From contig CALQSQ010000030.1 in the NCBI GenBank assembly GCA_943333275.1, positions 1 through 55,492 of the forward strand: 55,492 nucleotides of DNA, read 5' to 3'. This DNA comes from Akkermansia muciniphila (GTDB lineage: Bacteria > Verrucomicrobiota > Verrucomicrobiia > Verrucomicrobiales > V1-33). Made by a program: the position numbers and the translations under genes. Shown here piece after piece: positions 18,456 through 28,694 of this stretch. Below the pieces are notes generated by a model. That model was not told the DNA's origin. It saw only the letters and a list, made by a program, of their open reading frames with translations, and did no database searches. Each line of letters starts with the position of its first letter. Within the stretch, counting starts at the first letter, position 1.

Positions 18456-21400
18456 AATCCTTGAGCGTTCCGGTTTGGGAAATCGAGAGCGAAACGTTCG
18501 AGGCCTGGGTGCCAGTGTTGCTGATGGTGACCGACTGACTGGCGGAGGAAACCAGATTCAAACTTCCAAATGCCAGAGTGGTCGGGGAACGACCAATGTT
18601 CGGTTGGGGATCATCGGGATTGTAGCCGAACTCAATTTTTGCGTTCGCCGACATGAGTCCCGGCAGGCTGATATTCGTCAAGGCTCCGAGGTTACAGTAA
18701 AAACGTCCGGCACTGTCGAATGCGACAACAAAACCCGCCGCACTCGGTAGATTCAGGGTGCTCTCCTGTTCGGTTCCCGGATAAAATGTCACCGCTGTGG
18801 GAGCGGCTGGTGCCGTATTTCCCGTAACCGTAAATTCCCCTTGGAACGTGCTCAATCCCACGCCCGAAAGGCTGCCATGCACCACCCCACTGGCGGTGAT
18901 CGACATCAGCACCTGCGGATTTTGAGGGTTGAGCGGATCACGGATTTGCAACGATGGTGGGGCATTGAAATCGCCCGGCTCCGAGATGGTCATCTGGGCG
19001 CTCCAAGCCTGCCCAGTGGCGGTGCTGAAGCTGAAATCATTGAACTCACCAGGACTGACTTCCCCTCCGTGCAAGGCAACGGCGGCTTGGTCTCCCAGCA
19101 TGGGGATCGTAATCGACATCGGCTTCATCCGCAGGCTCACCGCCGTGTTGGCAGGCTGGCCATCGGCACGGGTGATGCTCAGTTCTCCACCCAGGAAGGT
19201 GCCGTTGAGCGATTGGAAATCGAGCAACTTCAAGTTGGGTTGGCCGGGCACCGCCACGCTGAAGGGATCCATTTCCAGGCCCACCTTCATGTAGGGCGCA
19301 CCGTTGTCCGGGGACGAGGCAAACTGCACGACTCCCTTGCGCACGGTGGGTGCTCCGGGAATGGAGACTTGCGTGGCAAGGAGTTGACCACTCAAAGCCG
19401 GGAAGATGTTGTCCGCACCCGGTGTGATGGCGAATGAAGCATCGTCAATTTTGATGATCAAGGGTTCCCCCGTTGGCGGGGTATAGCTAAGATCAAATTT
19501 TCCTTTCACACCCACGCCACCGCGCCGTTTCGCCACCGCCAGCGGCGAGAAGTCATCATCCGCTGTACCGGGGCCATTACGGCCAAACGCAGGGTCGAAG
19601 CCGGGCGAATAGGCAAAAAATGCCAATCCGGCATTGGCCTGGGTTCGCAGGAACGGTTGGAGGCTGGCTGGAATCTGAATGGTGGCAGCAGCCTCGGCGC
19701 TGATCTTGGGAAGCGTGTCCTGAATTTGAGTGATGGTTGAGGAAATGGCAGCAGGCGCGTTGGTGAGCGTTGCCGCCAGGGCTTCAAAACGCTCCTGCAC
19801 CGTTCCTTTCGGCACGGCCGCGTAAATTTCCTCGATGGTGTTGCCCGTCGGTGCGGTGTTGAGGATCGTTGGTTGTTTAATGGTGACTTCAAGATTCACT
19901 CCCACGATGTCCCGCAACCACGATCCAGCGGGCACACCGGCATTGAGGGCAAATCGATTCCCCGCTGGATCAAAGAGGATTTTCCCTTCTGCCAGCGGCA
20001 TTCCCAAAAGTTGTGCTTTCGCCCAACCTGCCAGCAGCACCTGATCGAAGGGATAGATGCCCTGTGGCGCTGTTTTCTTGATGATAGAAAGGGGATCGCC
20101 AGTAATGAGAGAGTCGATCAATTGCTGGGGTCCATTGTTCGGACTGTTGAAATCAAATCCCTGCGGGACGTTCGGTGCCGGAATGTAAGCGGCCATTTGG
20201 CCAATGGTGGTGCTGGCAGTGAGGTAATTGTTGAAAAGATTCTGCGCATCCGCCAGCCAGGTGGGGTTGGAGGCATCGAACACTTTGCCAATCAATTCAA
20301 AGGGAGGTGCCTGGGCAATCACGCTCGGCAGTTGCAATTCGGCCGCGCCAATGATGCCACCGTGTGGAAAGTAATCGTCCGCAAAGCCCAGCGCATTCAT
20401 CTGCGTGGCGTTCAAGCGTTGGGATATCTGCACGATGCGTTCCTCACGACTCCCCGGTGCTGGGGGATTTTGAAAAGGTTGGAAGAACAAATCATCCAAT
20501 TCGCCGCGCTGTCCCCGCCAGTTGGGATCCTGCAATTTACCGCGTTCCAGTGCAGCGATGATCACTTCGTCACGAGTCGCACGGGTCGTCCCACTGGGAA
20601 GCGTCCACACCCCACCAGCACGATTCGGATTCGCCGGATGCTGAGCCAGGCGCGGCATGATGACCCGGGCCTGGCCTTGCGCCAAAGGAATCCCCAGCGG
20701 CATGAAGGCATAACCAAAGGTGAGCGTGCTGTCCTCCACCAACGAACTGAATTGATTCACCGCAAACTGCAACGGATCACGCATCGCCTGATCCACCGTG
20801 GCGGGGCTGAAGGCTGGCATGCGGAAGGAAAACCCCAAGTTTGCCTGATCAGTCGCGGGTGCCAGCAAGGCCAGTTGGCCGGTCGTCAGGGACGCCATGA
20901 TGAAGGCGGGAGAGAACACGGCGTTCGCACTCAACTGTTGATAGCCCACGCCTTGATCCGTCACCTTTTCATAAGCGAACCGTGCATCAAACGGAGTTGG
21001 CCCGGGGATCAATGGAAATCCGAAGAGTGCCGGACGAAGCTTCGCCTGGAAACAGAAGCGTGGATTCACCCGCGTCAGGACATCGCTGACAAACTGTTGA
21101 AAACTGCCGATGAAGCCACTGACTACGCTGGCCCCAATCCCGGGGGGCAGAGGCTGCCCATTTCCCAGCACCTCCACAATATTAAACAGACTCGCCACAA
21201 ACGCGAGCTTCTGTCCATCGCTCAATTCCACGTAATAGGCGCCGGGATCCCCACCCAGTGGCCGCGGATTGGCAAAGGGCACCGTGCGGTTCATCATTTC
21301 CACGAGCAACTGGCGCGATGCTGCACCCATGTTCTGGGTGTTCGTCGCAAGGAAAAGTTGGAAGGCATCGAGCACGGCGTTAAAGCATCCATCGCACTGG

Positions 21401-24400
21401 TAGGCCAGGCTCATGTTGCCCAGCGTCAGTGGACCGATGCCTGCATTGAGCACACCTCCAAACGAAGGATTGATATTACCCTGAGTGTCGGTCAAAGAAA
21501 AGGCCAGCGTCCCTTCCCCAACCGGAATCCCAATGAGCTTAATCGTCCCGTCCAACGTAGCAGTTCCTGTGGTGGAGATGGTCACCGCCCCCTCGCCCTT
21601 GAGGACAGTGGAGACCGCGGCATGGGAGAAATTTCCCTGCAACCGCAGCGTGGCATCGAGACAGGGAATCCCCTTGGCCGCCGCATCCACGATGGCCTGG
21701 TAAAGGCTGGCATTGGGATTCACACCGATGGCCTGGCCAAGTGCCTGCCGAAGGAATCCATTGGCGCTGCTCTCCATTTGGCGAATCTGCTTTTCCAACA
21801 GCTCACTGTAAAATTCCTTGGTGCGATGGTCCACCACCGCTGGCACAGCGGCCACCAGACTATTTTTGAAATTGCGCACCGGAGCAACCAATTTATCCAC
21901 GCCGAAGGCCACAGCGGCATTGATCGATGCGGGCACCGACGCCGGGGTGATTCCGAGCGATGTGAGCGTGAGGCTCATTCCTGGAAAATCGGTGTTCGGC
22001 GATCCAGGTCCCGGCCGCAGATCGGTGCCCTTAAAGATAATGCGATTGGGGATCGTCGGATGTGGCTTGCACAAAGGGTTGATGGTCGGAGGAGGAAACT
22101 GGCCGGTGAGGCAGGAGTTGGCGTTGTTGTCGGGAACGGGGGGAGTCGTCGGGTAGGTCAAGGTTGAAGGTGTGCCTGTAGGGGTAAAGGCATCTGTGGT
22201 GCCATCGTTCACAGGACGTTTCTCGCCACTCACGTTGGCAAACTGGATGCTTTGCAAAAAGTCAGCCGGATTGGCAAAAGTATTTCCGAAGCTCAGACCG
22301 CCGCCGCCTCCCGTTAGCAAAATACCGCCGAGCACACCGCCATCGATGGGAATCCCCGCCGGACCAATGTCGAGATCAAACGTAGCCCCCAGCAAGCCCT
22401 TGGCACGATGCACACCCATGCCAATTTTGGCACCGACATCATTGACCGTGCCACCCACGCTGCCGGCAAAATAAAGATTTGCCGGATCATTGAGGTTGCC
22501 AACGTAAAGGTTTCCGTTGAGTCCGCCGAGCGGCGGGATGTCGATTCCCGAAAGCTTGAGGCCAAGACCATTGAGAGAGATATCCGGCAGGATCAGGTTA
22601 CCCTGACGTTTCAAACCAATGCCGAGGCTGTCCACGGTTCCCGCCAGCCCCGGCAGGTCACTCGGTGTCTGCCCCACTTCGTTGGCCACCGGCGGCGGAA
22701 TGCTCACACCACCACTGACCAGGAAACGAATGTTCAGTGGATCGAAAAGCCCCATCTGCGCACCGGTTGGAAACAGTGGTTTGGTGCCATCCACAAACTC
22801 CACGCCCAATCCCGTTGGATAGACCGGCAGGAATCCCTGCGCCAACTCCACCGCCTCGTTGCCCAATGACGTTTGCACGCCACCCAGGGTCACGGCTGGA
22901 ACCAGGCTGCTGCCATTCCATTTCATGTTTGCATCCTTGAGGCCGAACTTCACAAAATCCTGCACCTCCAGGGCACCGGTGAAGGCGACTGTGAACGGGC
23001 TGGCATTGGTCAGACGATGCAGATTTTCCAAGCCGGAAAAGCTCATCGTGGCAAGACCCCCATTTTCCGCACCACCGATGACAATCCCCTGATCGCCCCC
23101 CAGTCGGAAACGGCCTGCAATCTGGGCCGTGGTCAGTTGGAAATTCGGCAGCGTGGCGAAATCCCACCCAAAGGATCCACAGGCTGTGGCAGCAAGTGCA
23201 GTCGGCGGCTGATTCGCATCCTTGGCCAGTTTCTCTTCAAATTTCACCCGCATGCCGCCGTTGAGCGTCAGATGCGCCGTTTGCATGCCGCCGACAGTTT
23301 GCGAAGTCAGACCAAACGTGGATTGGCATCCGGGAATGGCCGTGCCGCCGAGCAAATCCACATCCAACCCGTCAAGGTCCACGATGCGCAAATCCTGCCC
23401 GAGCGAGAAACTGGCCTCGCGTGGAAATCCATCAATCCGCCAATCCTTGCCGACGACATTCAGCACCAGCAGACGGTCCTTCGTGGCATCTGTGGCATCC
23501 ATTCCGGGCAGGGGAAATTCAAAGGATGCCGCCAGATTTTTCATGACCGGAAACTCATCCTGGAAAAATTCCACCGTGGCATTGGTGACGTCGATCTTTG
23601 ATTTCTCAATGCCCGGGACCTTGAAATGAAAGTTGTCGAAGGCGACGGTGAAGGGAGTGGCCGGATTGCCATCGGCGCAGAACAGCGGAACCCCCGTGGC
23701 AAAAGGAACATCCACGCACAGCTGGCCGGTCATGGTGACCTTGGTTTTCAAGCCCCCGCCAAGTGCCGGGGGATTCGGGGCATTGCGCACGAAGAGATCC
23801 TCAGGCAATGAAAGCACGCCCCCGGTAAAGGTTGCGCGTGCCTTGAGTGCATCGAACACCAGCGCCATTTGATTGATTTCCACCACGGACCAGAAATCCT
23901 TTTCCTCAATCGGGGCCACAAGTGGCTGCTCACGGTGATAGAGCCCCGCACGGCCACCGATGCCAATGCTGAAACCGCCGGGAGCGCCTGTTTTCCATTG
24001 GGCATTGAGGTTGCCCCCAAACAGCATGAAATCATCACCCAGTCTGAGTGGCGCATTCTGGGTGGCAAGATTTGCCGTCACACTGAGCGGCTGACCCGGC
24101 GCGGTGGCACTGTAACTATAGACGACACTGTAGTCCTGCGATCCTGCGGGGGCCCCGCCCTGACCGGGGATTTTCACGAGCAAATGGCCGGTGCCGGTGA
24201 CGCCCTGCAAACCACTATTGTTGCCATTGATGCCCAGCGTGCCAGTCAGTGTGACATTGGGATTCCCAAAGGGCTCCAGCGGAAGCTGCGTCGCCGCCTG
24301 CATGTTGAACGTGCCATCACTGGAAATGGAGGCATTGAGGATTTCAAAGAATGCGCCATCCGCCGGGAAGCCCACGCGACCGCCGAAACTCCCCGTCAAC

Positions 24401-27400
24401 AAATGTGTCGAACGGTTGTAGGCCAGGCAGCCGCGCAGGCGCTCGATGGTGAGGTCGCCGGAAAGAAATCCGTCCGATTTGGCGGAGTTGGGCTGCTGGT
24501 TTCGCAGGAGGTTGCTCTGCTGCCAGTAGGCCAGGATTGCGGGGCGGGCGATGCCGAGCACGTCCGCCACAACGTTTAAATAGCGTTTCCGCGATTGCTG
24601 CCGCGCCTGGGCCACGGTGGTCTGGCCGGCCGCAGCCGCCCTTTCACCTTCCCTCTCGAGTTGGTCGATCTCATCGAACAATTGTTTCATTTCATCGCGC
24701 AGCAGTGAGAAATTAAGCTGCTGAGCACACAGAGACGCGATGCGGCTGGCGACCGGACCGAGGTCGGTTTGCTCCCAGTTGTAGGTTGTCGTGACGCCCG
24801 GCGTATTGCGGGCAAGCCCGGCAAAGGCCCGACCAGCCTCCAGGAATTCCAACTGGAGTCCGATGCTGTCCCCTGCCACGACGTTTATGGCCTCGATGGG
24901 CAGACGCTCCTGCATGAGTGCATGGACGCGCCGTTGCGCCTGTTCAGCGAGGGGTGCCCCGGGGGCAATCTGGCGCAGTTTGTCCATGGCAGCCCGCAAG
25001 GCCGCACCGCGCGAGAGCATTTCATGCAAATCGCCCCCCGTTCCCAGCAGGGCCTGCACGAGTTGATTGTTGATGTTGTCAAAGGCGGCCACCGCATCAG
25101 ACTGGTTCGGCAATTCAGGGTCATTCAATCCCAGTTCCCCTATTTCCCCCAGGAAATCCGTCAAATCCCCGACCACCAGCTGCATGGCAAAGACATCTCC
25201 AACAAGCGTCGTCTCGTCCAACCGCTGCGTAAGCAGATCACCGGCGTGCCGGGTCAGTTGCCGCCGCACTTCGACGCCAAAAACCAAATCCTCCTCATCA
25301 ACCCCGACTCTGGTCAGGGCAGCCATGGCCGTGACCACCTGCCGTGTGAGCAGGAGGGTGTCGTAATATCCCACGGCCTGAAGCGTGGCATTTTGACGAT
25401 GGTCCGAAGCCCCCAGCGGAATGGCCAGCTGACCGGCGATGCGTGCGATGTAGGTCCCAACCATCACCCGCATGGCATCCACCATTCCGGTATCGGTGGT
25501 ATCAATTCCCAGCTGAACGAACATCTCGGCAATGGCATGCAGGTTTTCGGTGCTGGCAGAGGCCTGGGGAGTTTGCGCGAGCCGGATGACTTCGGCGCGG
25601 GTCTGGGCCATGGCGACCGTGAGTTCGGCAACCATCGCGGTTTCATCCATGGAAGCGGTCCCGCCAGTGGCAAGGGCCTGGGCAGCATCGCGCACGCGTT
25701 TGATTCCGGCCAGATTCTTGAGCGCCGTCAGGAGATCATCTGTGGGAATGGAAGGCGTCCACCAACTGTTGGTGAAGTCACGAATCGCCTGCAGCGGAAG
25801 CGATGCCGCGACATCCGTGGCCGCCGTGGCTCCAAAACATTCCGCCGCCGCCGCCAGCAAATCCTGCGGCCCAGGCGTGGCTCCAATCGCGGCATCGTTG
25901 GTCTCATCAGGGCGTAAATTGAGAGCGGCCTGGAGGAACGTTTTGTAGGCCCGATCGTAACTTCGCAGGCAATCCTCCGCATGATCCAGCGTGGCATCAT
26001 CAAACCCGGCCGGGATGCAGTTGGCGGCATTGTTGGGCAGGATCGTTTCCAGAATCGTCATCAACGGGACGGAAATGGTGTCCGACTCCAGGCAAAATTT
26101 ATAGGTGGGATCATCAAGGGTAATCGTCCCCTGGAGCCGCACGCCATTGCTGAACTGCACGGTCACGGGTCCGTTCAGCGCCAGCGATCCATCCGGTTTC
26201 AGCGTAAGCACCAGCGGGCGGGAGCGTGCCACCTTCAGAGTGACTCCGGTGCCGGGCAGCCCCCAATCGCCATGGATGGGGAAATCAGCGGGTTTGCCGC
26301 TGAGCAGGTCCACGATGGAACCCGCGTATTCGCCCGTCTCTGCCGGCAGGGGCAGGTTGAGATTTGGCATCGCAAATTTTCCACCAACAATCCCTTCATT
26401 CTTGAAAGTGCCGCCTTTCCACAGGACAAGGAACCTGTTGAACAACCGCATGGGAATTCCAGCGCCAACCGGCAAGCCCAGCAGTTGCCGGGCGGTCTCG
26501 TAACTCAATCCACCCGAGGCGGCGAGTTGCGCCGTCTGATCGTTGGCAATGGGGACGACCAATCCGAATCCATCAAACACAGACCCCGAACTGGCCAATC
26601 CCGCCGTTTCAGCCATCGCCGCCGGATCAAATCGCAAAGGGGCCTGAGGACCAAAGCCCAGCACCATTTGCCCGGATTGAAATCGCGGCTGTCCCGCGAC
26701 ATTCAAAAGCGTCGCTCCCTGGGGGAAATCCACCCGCAACGCCCTCTGCGGCGATCCTCCGGCATTGCTGTCGGGCATATACGTGAAGGGTTGCAGCGTG
26801 CCGTCGGGTTTTTCTCCGATCACGCCGGAAGCAGAGACACCCGCACCCCCGAGCGGCCGCATGCCCGCCGGGTAGGCCTGTTGTGGTCGAAATGTGTAGA
26901 TGTCTGAAAAGCCGTTATTTCCAGCCTGGTCGCGAGCCACAGCTTGAAACTGACGGGGATTGGTCGCCCCGGGAACGAGTGGCACAATGCGGGTCCACGT
27001 CTGGCTTGGCCCGGCCGTCGCCGCGCCGAGCTGGGTGACCCCCTCCGCATAATTCACCCCGATCACTGCGATGTTGTCGGTGGCGCGAACCTTGAGTTCA
27101 AGGGCAATAAACCCGGACTGCTCAATGAGCCGGGCATCGATGATCGACACGGTGGGAGGTACGGAATCCGTCCCTGCCCCAATCACCACAACGCGCCAGA
27201 AATTTCGATTGCCCGTCAACCTCTGTGGATCAGTGAACGAGGTTACCGTGGCCGTTGCCGTGAGTGTGGTCACCTCAGTCCAGGTCCCGGCGGTCAAATC
27301 GGGTGAGCGCTCCAGCCGGTAGGCCTGCCCCACCACGCTCTGCCAGGTCAGCTGCCAGCGGCCGGTATCGCCCGGCACCGCTTGCGCGCCGAGTTTCAGG

Positions 27401-27540
27401 GAATCCGCCTGCTGGGCCGGCAGCATGACCGGAAAGGTGGTCGCAAAAATAAGGAGCAGCGCCAGCGCCTTGGGCATTCGGGCGGTCACGTGAAAACGAT
27501 GCGCAAAAAGTGACAGGCGGGAGCGAAAGGAGTTTTTCAT
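18337..27540 (-). CDS. N-terminal part of giant secreted protein, 3067 codons before the frameshift
   Basis: The ATG at 27540 starts a long signal-peptide-like segment (ALALLLIFATTFPVMLPAQQ). An 'YRLERSPDLTAGTW...NFWRV' module follows, then an Ig-like segment (TDNIAVIGVNYAEGVTQLG), alpha-helical stretches, and more than 1500 residues of beta-rich sequence that I cannot assign. The C-terminus breaks inside an ASH-like domain: FQPKAGGG is followed by about 12 nonsense residues and a stop. The missing half of that domain lies in the next frame, so one 9-base rather than 10-base G tract would give a single protein of about 5,129 aa (12150-27540). A shared promoter-like element sits 28-56 bases upstream of the start. 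A secreted hydrolase gene lies upstream and an ECF gene downstream on the same strand. Function unknown; a surface or secreted structural protein is most likely. Confidence 0.8.
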   Translation of the reverse strand: MKNSFRSRLSLFAHRFHVTARMPKALALLLIFATTFPVMLPAQQADSLKLGAQAVPGDTGRWQLTWQSVVGQAYRLERSPDLTAGTWTEVTTLTATATVTSFTDPQRLTGNRNFWRVVVIGAGTDSVPPTVSIIDARLIEQSGFIALELKVRATDNIAVIGVNYAEGVTQLGAATAGPSQTWTRIVPLVPGATNPRQFQAVARDQAGNNGFSDIYTFRPQQAYPAGMRPLGGAGVSASGVIGEKPDGTLQPFTYMPDSNAGGSPQRALRVDFPQGATLLNVAGQPRFQSGQMVLGFGPQAPLRFDPAAMAETAGLASSGSVFDGFGLVVPIANDQTAQLAASGGLSYETARQLLGLPVGAGIPMRLFNRFLVLWKGGTFKNEGIVGGKFAMPNLNLPLPAETGEYAGSIVDLLSGKPADFPIHGDWGLPGTGVTLKVARSRPLVLTLKPDGSLALNGPVTVQFSNGVRLQGTITLDDPTYKFCLESDTISVPLMTILETILPNNAANCIPAGFDDATLDHAEDCLRSYDRAYKTFLQAALNLRPDETNDAAIGATPGPQDLLAAAAECFGATAATDVAASLPLQAIRDFTNSWWTPSIPTDDLLTALKNLAGIKRVRDAAQALATGGTASMDETAMVAELTVAMAQTRAEVIRLAQTPQASASTENLHAIAEMFVQLGIDTTDTGMVDAMRVMVGTYIARIAGQLAIPLGASDHRQNATLQAVGYYDTLLLTRQVVTAMAALTRVGVDEEDLVFGVEVRRQLTRHAGDLLTQRLDETTLVGDVFAMQLVVGDLTDFLGEIGELGLNDPELPNQSDAVAAFDNINNQLVQALLGTGGDLHEMLSRGAALRAAMDKLRQIAPGAPLAEQAQRRVHALMQERLPIEAINVVAGDSIGLQLEFLEAGRAFAGLARNTPGVTTTYNWEQTDLGPVASRIASLCAQQLNFSLLRDEMKQLFDEIDQLEREGERAAAAGQTTVAQARQQSRKRYLNVVADVLGIARPAILAYWQQSNLLRNQQPNSAKSDGFLSGDLTIERLRGCLAYNRSTHLLTGSFGGRVGFPADGAFFEILNASISSDGTFNMQAATQLPLEPFGNPNVTLTGTLGINGNNSGLQGVTGTGHLLVKIPGQGGAPAGSQDYSVVYSYSATAPGQPLSVTANLATQNAPLRLGDDFMLFGGNLNAQWKTGAPGGFSIGIGGRAGLYHREQPLVAPIEEKDFWSVVEINQMALVFDALKARATFTGGVLSLPEDLFVRNAPNPPALGGGLKTKVTMTGQLCVDVPFATGVPLFCADGNPATPFTVAFDNFHFKVPGIEKSKIDVTNATVEFFQDEFPVMKNLAASFEFPLPGMDATDATKDRLLVLNVVGKDWRIDGFPREASFSLGQDLRIVDLDGLDVDLLGGTAIPGCQSTFGLTSQTVGGMQTAHLTLNGGMRVKFEEKLAKDANQPPTALAATACGSFGWDFATLPNFQLTTAQIAGRFRLGGDQGIVIGGAENGGLATMSFSGLENLHRLTNASPFTVAFTGALEVQDFVKFGLKDANMKWNGSSLVPAVTLGGVQTSLGNEAVELAQGFLPVYPTGLGVEFVDGTKPLFPTGAQMGLFDPLNIRFLVSGGVSIPPPVANEVGQTPSDLPGLAGTVDSLGIGLKRQGNLILPDISLNGLGLKLSGIDIPPLGGLNGNLYVGNLNDPANLYFAGSVGGTVNDVGAKIGMGVHRAKGLLGATFDLDIGPAGIPIDGGVLGGILLTGGGGGLSFGNTFANPADFLQSIQFANVSGEKRPVNDGTTDAFTPTGTPSTLTYPTTPPVPDNNANSCLTGQFPPPTINPLCKPHPTIPNRIIFKGTDLRPGPGSPNTDFPGMSLTLTSLGITPASVPASINAAVAFGVDKLVAPVRNFKNSLVAAVPAVVDHRTKEFYSELLEKQIRQMESSANGFLRQALGQAIGVNPNASLYQAIVDAAAKGIPCLDATLRLQGNFSHAAVSTVLKGEGAVTISTTGTATLDGTIKLIGIPVGEGTLAFSLTDTQGNINPSFGGVLNAGIGPLTLGNMSLAYQCDGCFNAVLDAFQLFLATNTQNMGAASRQLLVEMMNRTVPFANPRPLGGDPGAYYVELSDGQKLAFVASLFNIVEVLGNGQPLPPGIGASVVSGFIGSFQQFVSDVLTRVNPRFCFQAKLRPALFGFPLIPGPTPFDARFAYEKVTDQGVGYQQLSANAVFSPAFIMASLTTGQLALLAPATDQANLGFSFRMPAFSPATVDQAMRDPLQFAVNQFSSLVEDSTLTFGYAFMPLGIPLAQGQARVIMPRLAQHPANPNRAGGVWTLPSGTTRATRDEVIIAALERGKLQDPNWRGQRGELDDLFFQPFQNPPAPGSREERIVQISQRLNATQMNALGFADDYFPHGGIIGAAELQLPSVIAQAPPFELIGKVFDASNPTWLADAQNLFNNYLTASTTIGQMAAYIPAPNVPQGFDFNSPNNGPQQLIDSLITGDPLSIIKKTAPQGIYPFDQVLLAGWAKAQLLGMPLAEGKILFDPAGNRFALNAGVPAGSWLRDIVGVNLEVTIKQPTILNTAPTGNTIEEIYAAVPKGTVQERFEALAATLTNAPAAISSTITQIQDTLPKISAEAAATIQIPASLQPFLRTQANAGLAFFAYSPGFDPAFGRNGPGTADDDFSPLAVAKRRGGVGVKGKFDLSYTPPTGEPLIIKIDDASFAITPGADNIFPALSGQLLATQVSIPGAPTVRKGVVQFASSPDNGAPYMKVGLEMDPFSVAVPGQPNLKLLDFQSLNGTFLGGELSITRADGQPANTAVSLRMKPMSITIPMLGDQAAVALHGGEVSPGEFNDFSFSTATGQAWSAQMTISEPGDFNAPPSLQIRDPLNPQNPQVLMSITASGVVHGSLSGVGLSTFQGEFTVTGNTAPAAPTAVTFYPGTEQESTLNLPSAAGFVVAFDSAGRFYCNLGALTNISLPGLMSANAKIEFGYNPDDPQPNIGRSPTTLAFGSLNLVSSASQSVTISNTGTQASNVSLSISQTGTLKDFEVAGDGFQLEPGGSRTVRVLFQPKAGGGALRNPAYCFG
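18369..18378 (-). other. Ten-base G tract causing frame shift in the giant gene
   Basis: The coding strand reads GCT, ten G, CGCTCC. With nine G the frame runs AGGG-RSATLRIVSDD and restores an uninterrupted ASH-like domain; with ten it terminates 12 codons later. It is the longest homopolymer noticed in the window; other C or G runs of 7-8 bases (for example 14324-14331) do not break a frame. It may be a phase-variable tract, a site of programmed slippage, or an assembly error. Confidence 0.85.
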
Positions 27541-27567
27541 GAGGACGAATTCAGGTTGTCACCTCCT

Positions 27568-27596
27568 GCTCACGAAAATGCCGACGGTTGTTGCAA
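27568..27596 (-). promoter_or_regulatory. Promoter-like element upstream of the giant secreted-protein gene
   Basis: On the minus strand a T-rich run leads into TTGCAA (27596-27591), then 17 bases, then GTGAGC (27573-27568), followed by AGGAGGT. The same boxes at the same spacing occur before the beta-strand repeat gene at 32707. The ATG is 56 bases from the first T of TTGCAA. The -35/-10-like spacing suggests a promoter for an alternative sigma factor. The GGAGG lies about 20 bases from the ATG, too far for a standard ribosome binding site. Confidence 0.5.
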
Positions 27597-27646
27597 AAAT
27601 CTTTAAACCTTTTGCATCTCCTAGACGGAAGTGATCTCCCGAAAGG

Positions 27647-28534
27647 CTAGGGAATGATCTTCAACTGCGCAAGCCATTTTAGGGATCCGGACTGCCAGGC
27701 ATCCCACATCGGACCCTGGTAGCCATTGAGCCCGTGATCCCCGGATGGGAGTTCCAGATACTCACAGGCAACTCCGTGGGCTTTCATGGAATCGGCGAAG
27801 AGGCGGCTGTTCTCATGGGTTACGGCGTGGTCGTCGAGAGCGTGGGCGAGGTAGCAGGGAGGGGTCTTGGCCGTGACCTGCTTTTCGTTTGAATAAAGGG
27901 TTTTGAGTTCCTCGCTGGGATTTGGACCGAGCAGGTTCTGCCGGGAGCCTCCGTGGCCTTTCTCGCCCATGCTGATGACTGGGTAGACGAGGATCGCGAA
28001 GTCCGGCCGGCTGCTGGCTTTCTCAACGGGATCGGTGGCATTGGGCTGGCCGGCATCGAAATGCGTGGCGGCAGTGGAGGCCAGATGGCCGCCTGCGGAG
28101 AATCCCATGATGCCGATTTTGGCGGGGTCACATTTCCAATCAGCGGCACGCGTGCGGATGATGCGGAGAGCGCGCTGGGCATCGAGCAGGGGCAGATGAT
28201 GATTTCCTGCGGGCAGGCGGTATTCGAGAACGATGCCAGCGATGCCGTGGGCATTGAGCCATTTCGCGATGCCATGTCCCTCCGCGCCCGTGACTAATCC
28301 ACCGTAGCCCCCGCCCGGACAAATGATGATGGCGGCGCCATTGGCCTTGGCCGGACGATGCACGGTGATGGCGGCATCGGATTTGGAAAATTTCCCATCG
28401 CCCAGCGGGGCCTGGTCCGGCCAGAGGAGGATTTTCTCGTCCGCAGGAGCGGCTTCCCCGGAATGCAGGACGGCAGTCCCTGACAGGATGAGTAAAGTGC
28501 AAAACAGTGCGCAGGAAAGAGAGGAGAGTTTCAT
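27647..28534 (-). CDS. Secreted alpha/beta-hydrolase (BD-FAE / acetylxylan-esterase-like)
   Basis: This 295-aa protein starts with a signal peptide (MKLSSLSCALFCTLLILSG). It has the oxyanion segment IIICPGGGYGGLV, the nucleophile elbow GFSAGGHLAS (G-x-S-x-G), an acidic residue in HALDDHAV, and a histidine in PSGDHGLNGY. These fit small esterases acting on acetylated or feruloylated polysaccharides; the actual substrate is not visible. An upstream ATG at 28597 would add 21 residues before the signal peptide and is less likely. A GGAG lies 25 bases before the chosen start. The gene is divergent from the ECF factor at 28695 and lies 106 bases upstream of the giant gene on the same strand. Confidence 0.87.
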   Translation of the reverse strand: MKLSSLSCALFCTLLILSGTAVLHSGEAAPADEKILLWPDQAPLGDGKFSKSDAAITVHRPAKANGAAIIICPGGGYGGLVTGAEGHGIAKWLNAHGIAGIVLEYRLPAGNHHLPLLDAQRALRIIRTRAADWKCDPAKIGIMGFSAGGHLASTAATHFDAGQPNATDPVEKASSRPDFAILVYPVISMGEKGHGGSRQNLLGPNPSEELKTLYSNEKQVTAKTPPCYLAHALDDHAVTHENSRLFADSMKAHGVACEYLELPSGDHGLNGYQGPMWDAWQSGSLKWLAQLKIIP

Positions 28535-28694
28535 GGATTTAAAATTTAGACCTTTCTCCAAGCATGATGAACAATTGGCCAGCCGACTATTACGCATTGA
28601 GGCAACGGGAAAGCTTTAGAAAACATCCTGCCTGTGACGGCCGCTGGTCTCGCAGTTGCCAAATCTTCGACACCGTGTCATTCTGGACTACCAG

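Noticed and set aside
19873..22167. 764-codon plus-strand open frame
   Set aside because: It lies opposite the giant gene; the composition is that of an antisense frame in GC-rich DNA and no domain is recognisable.
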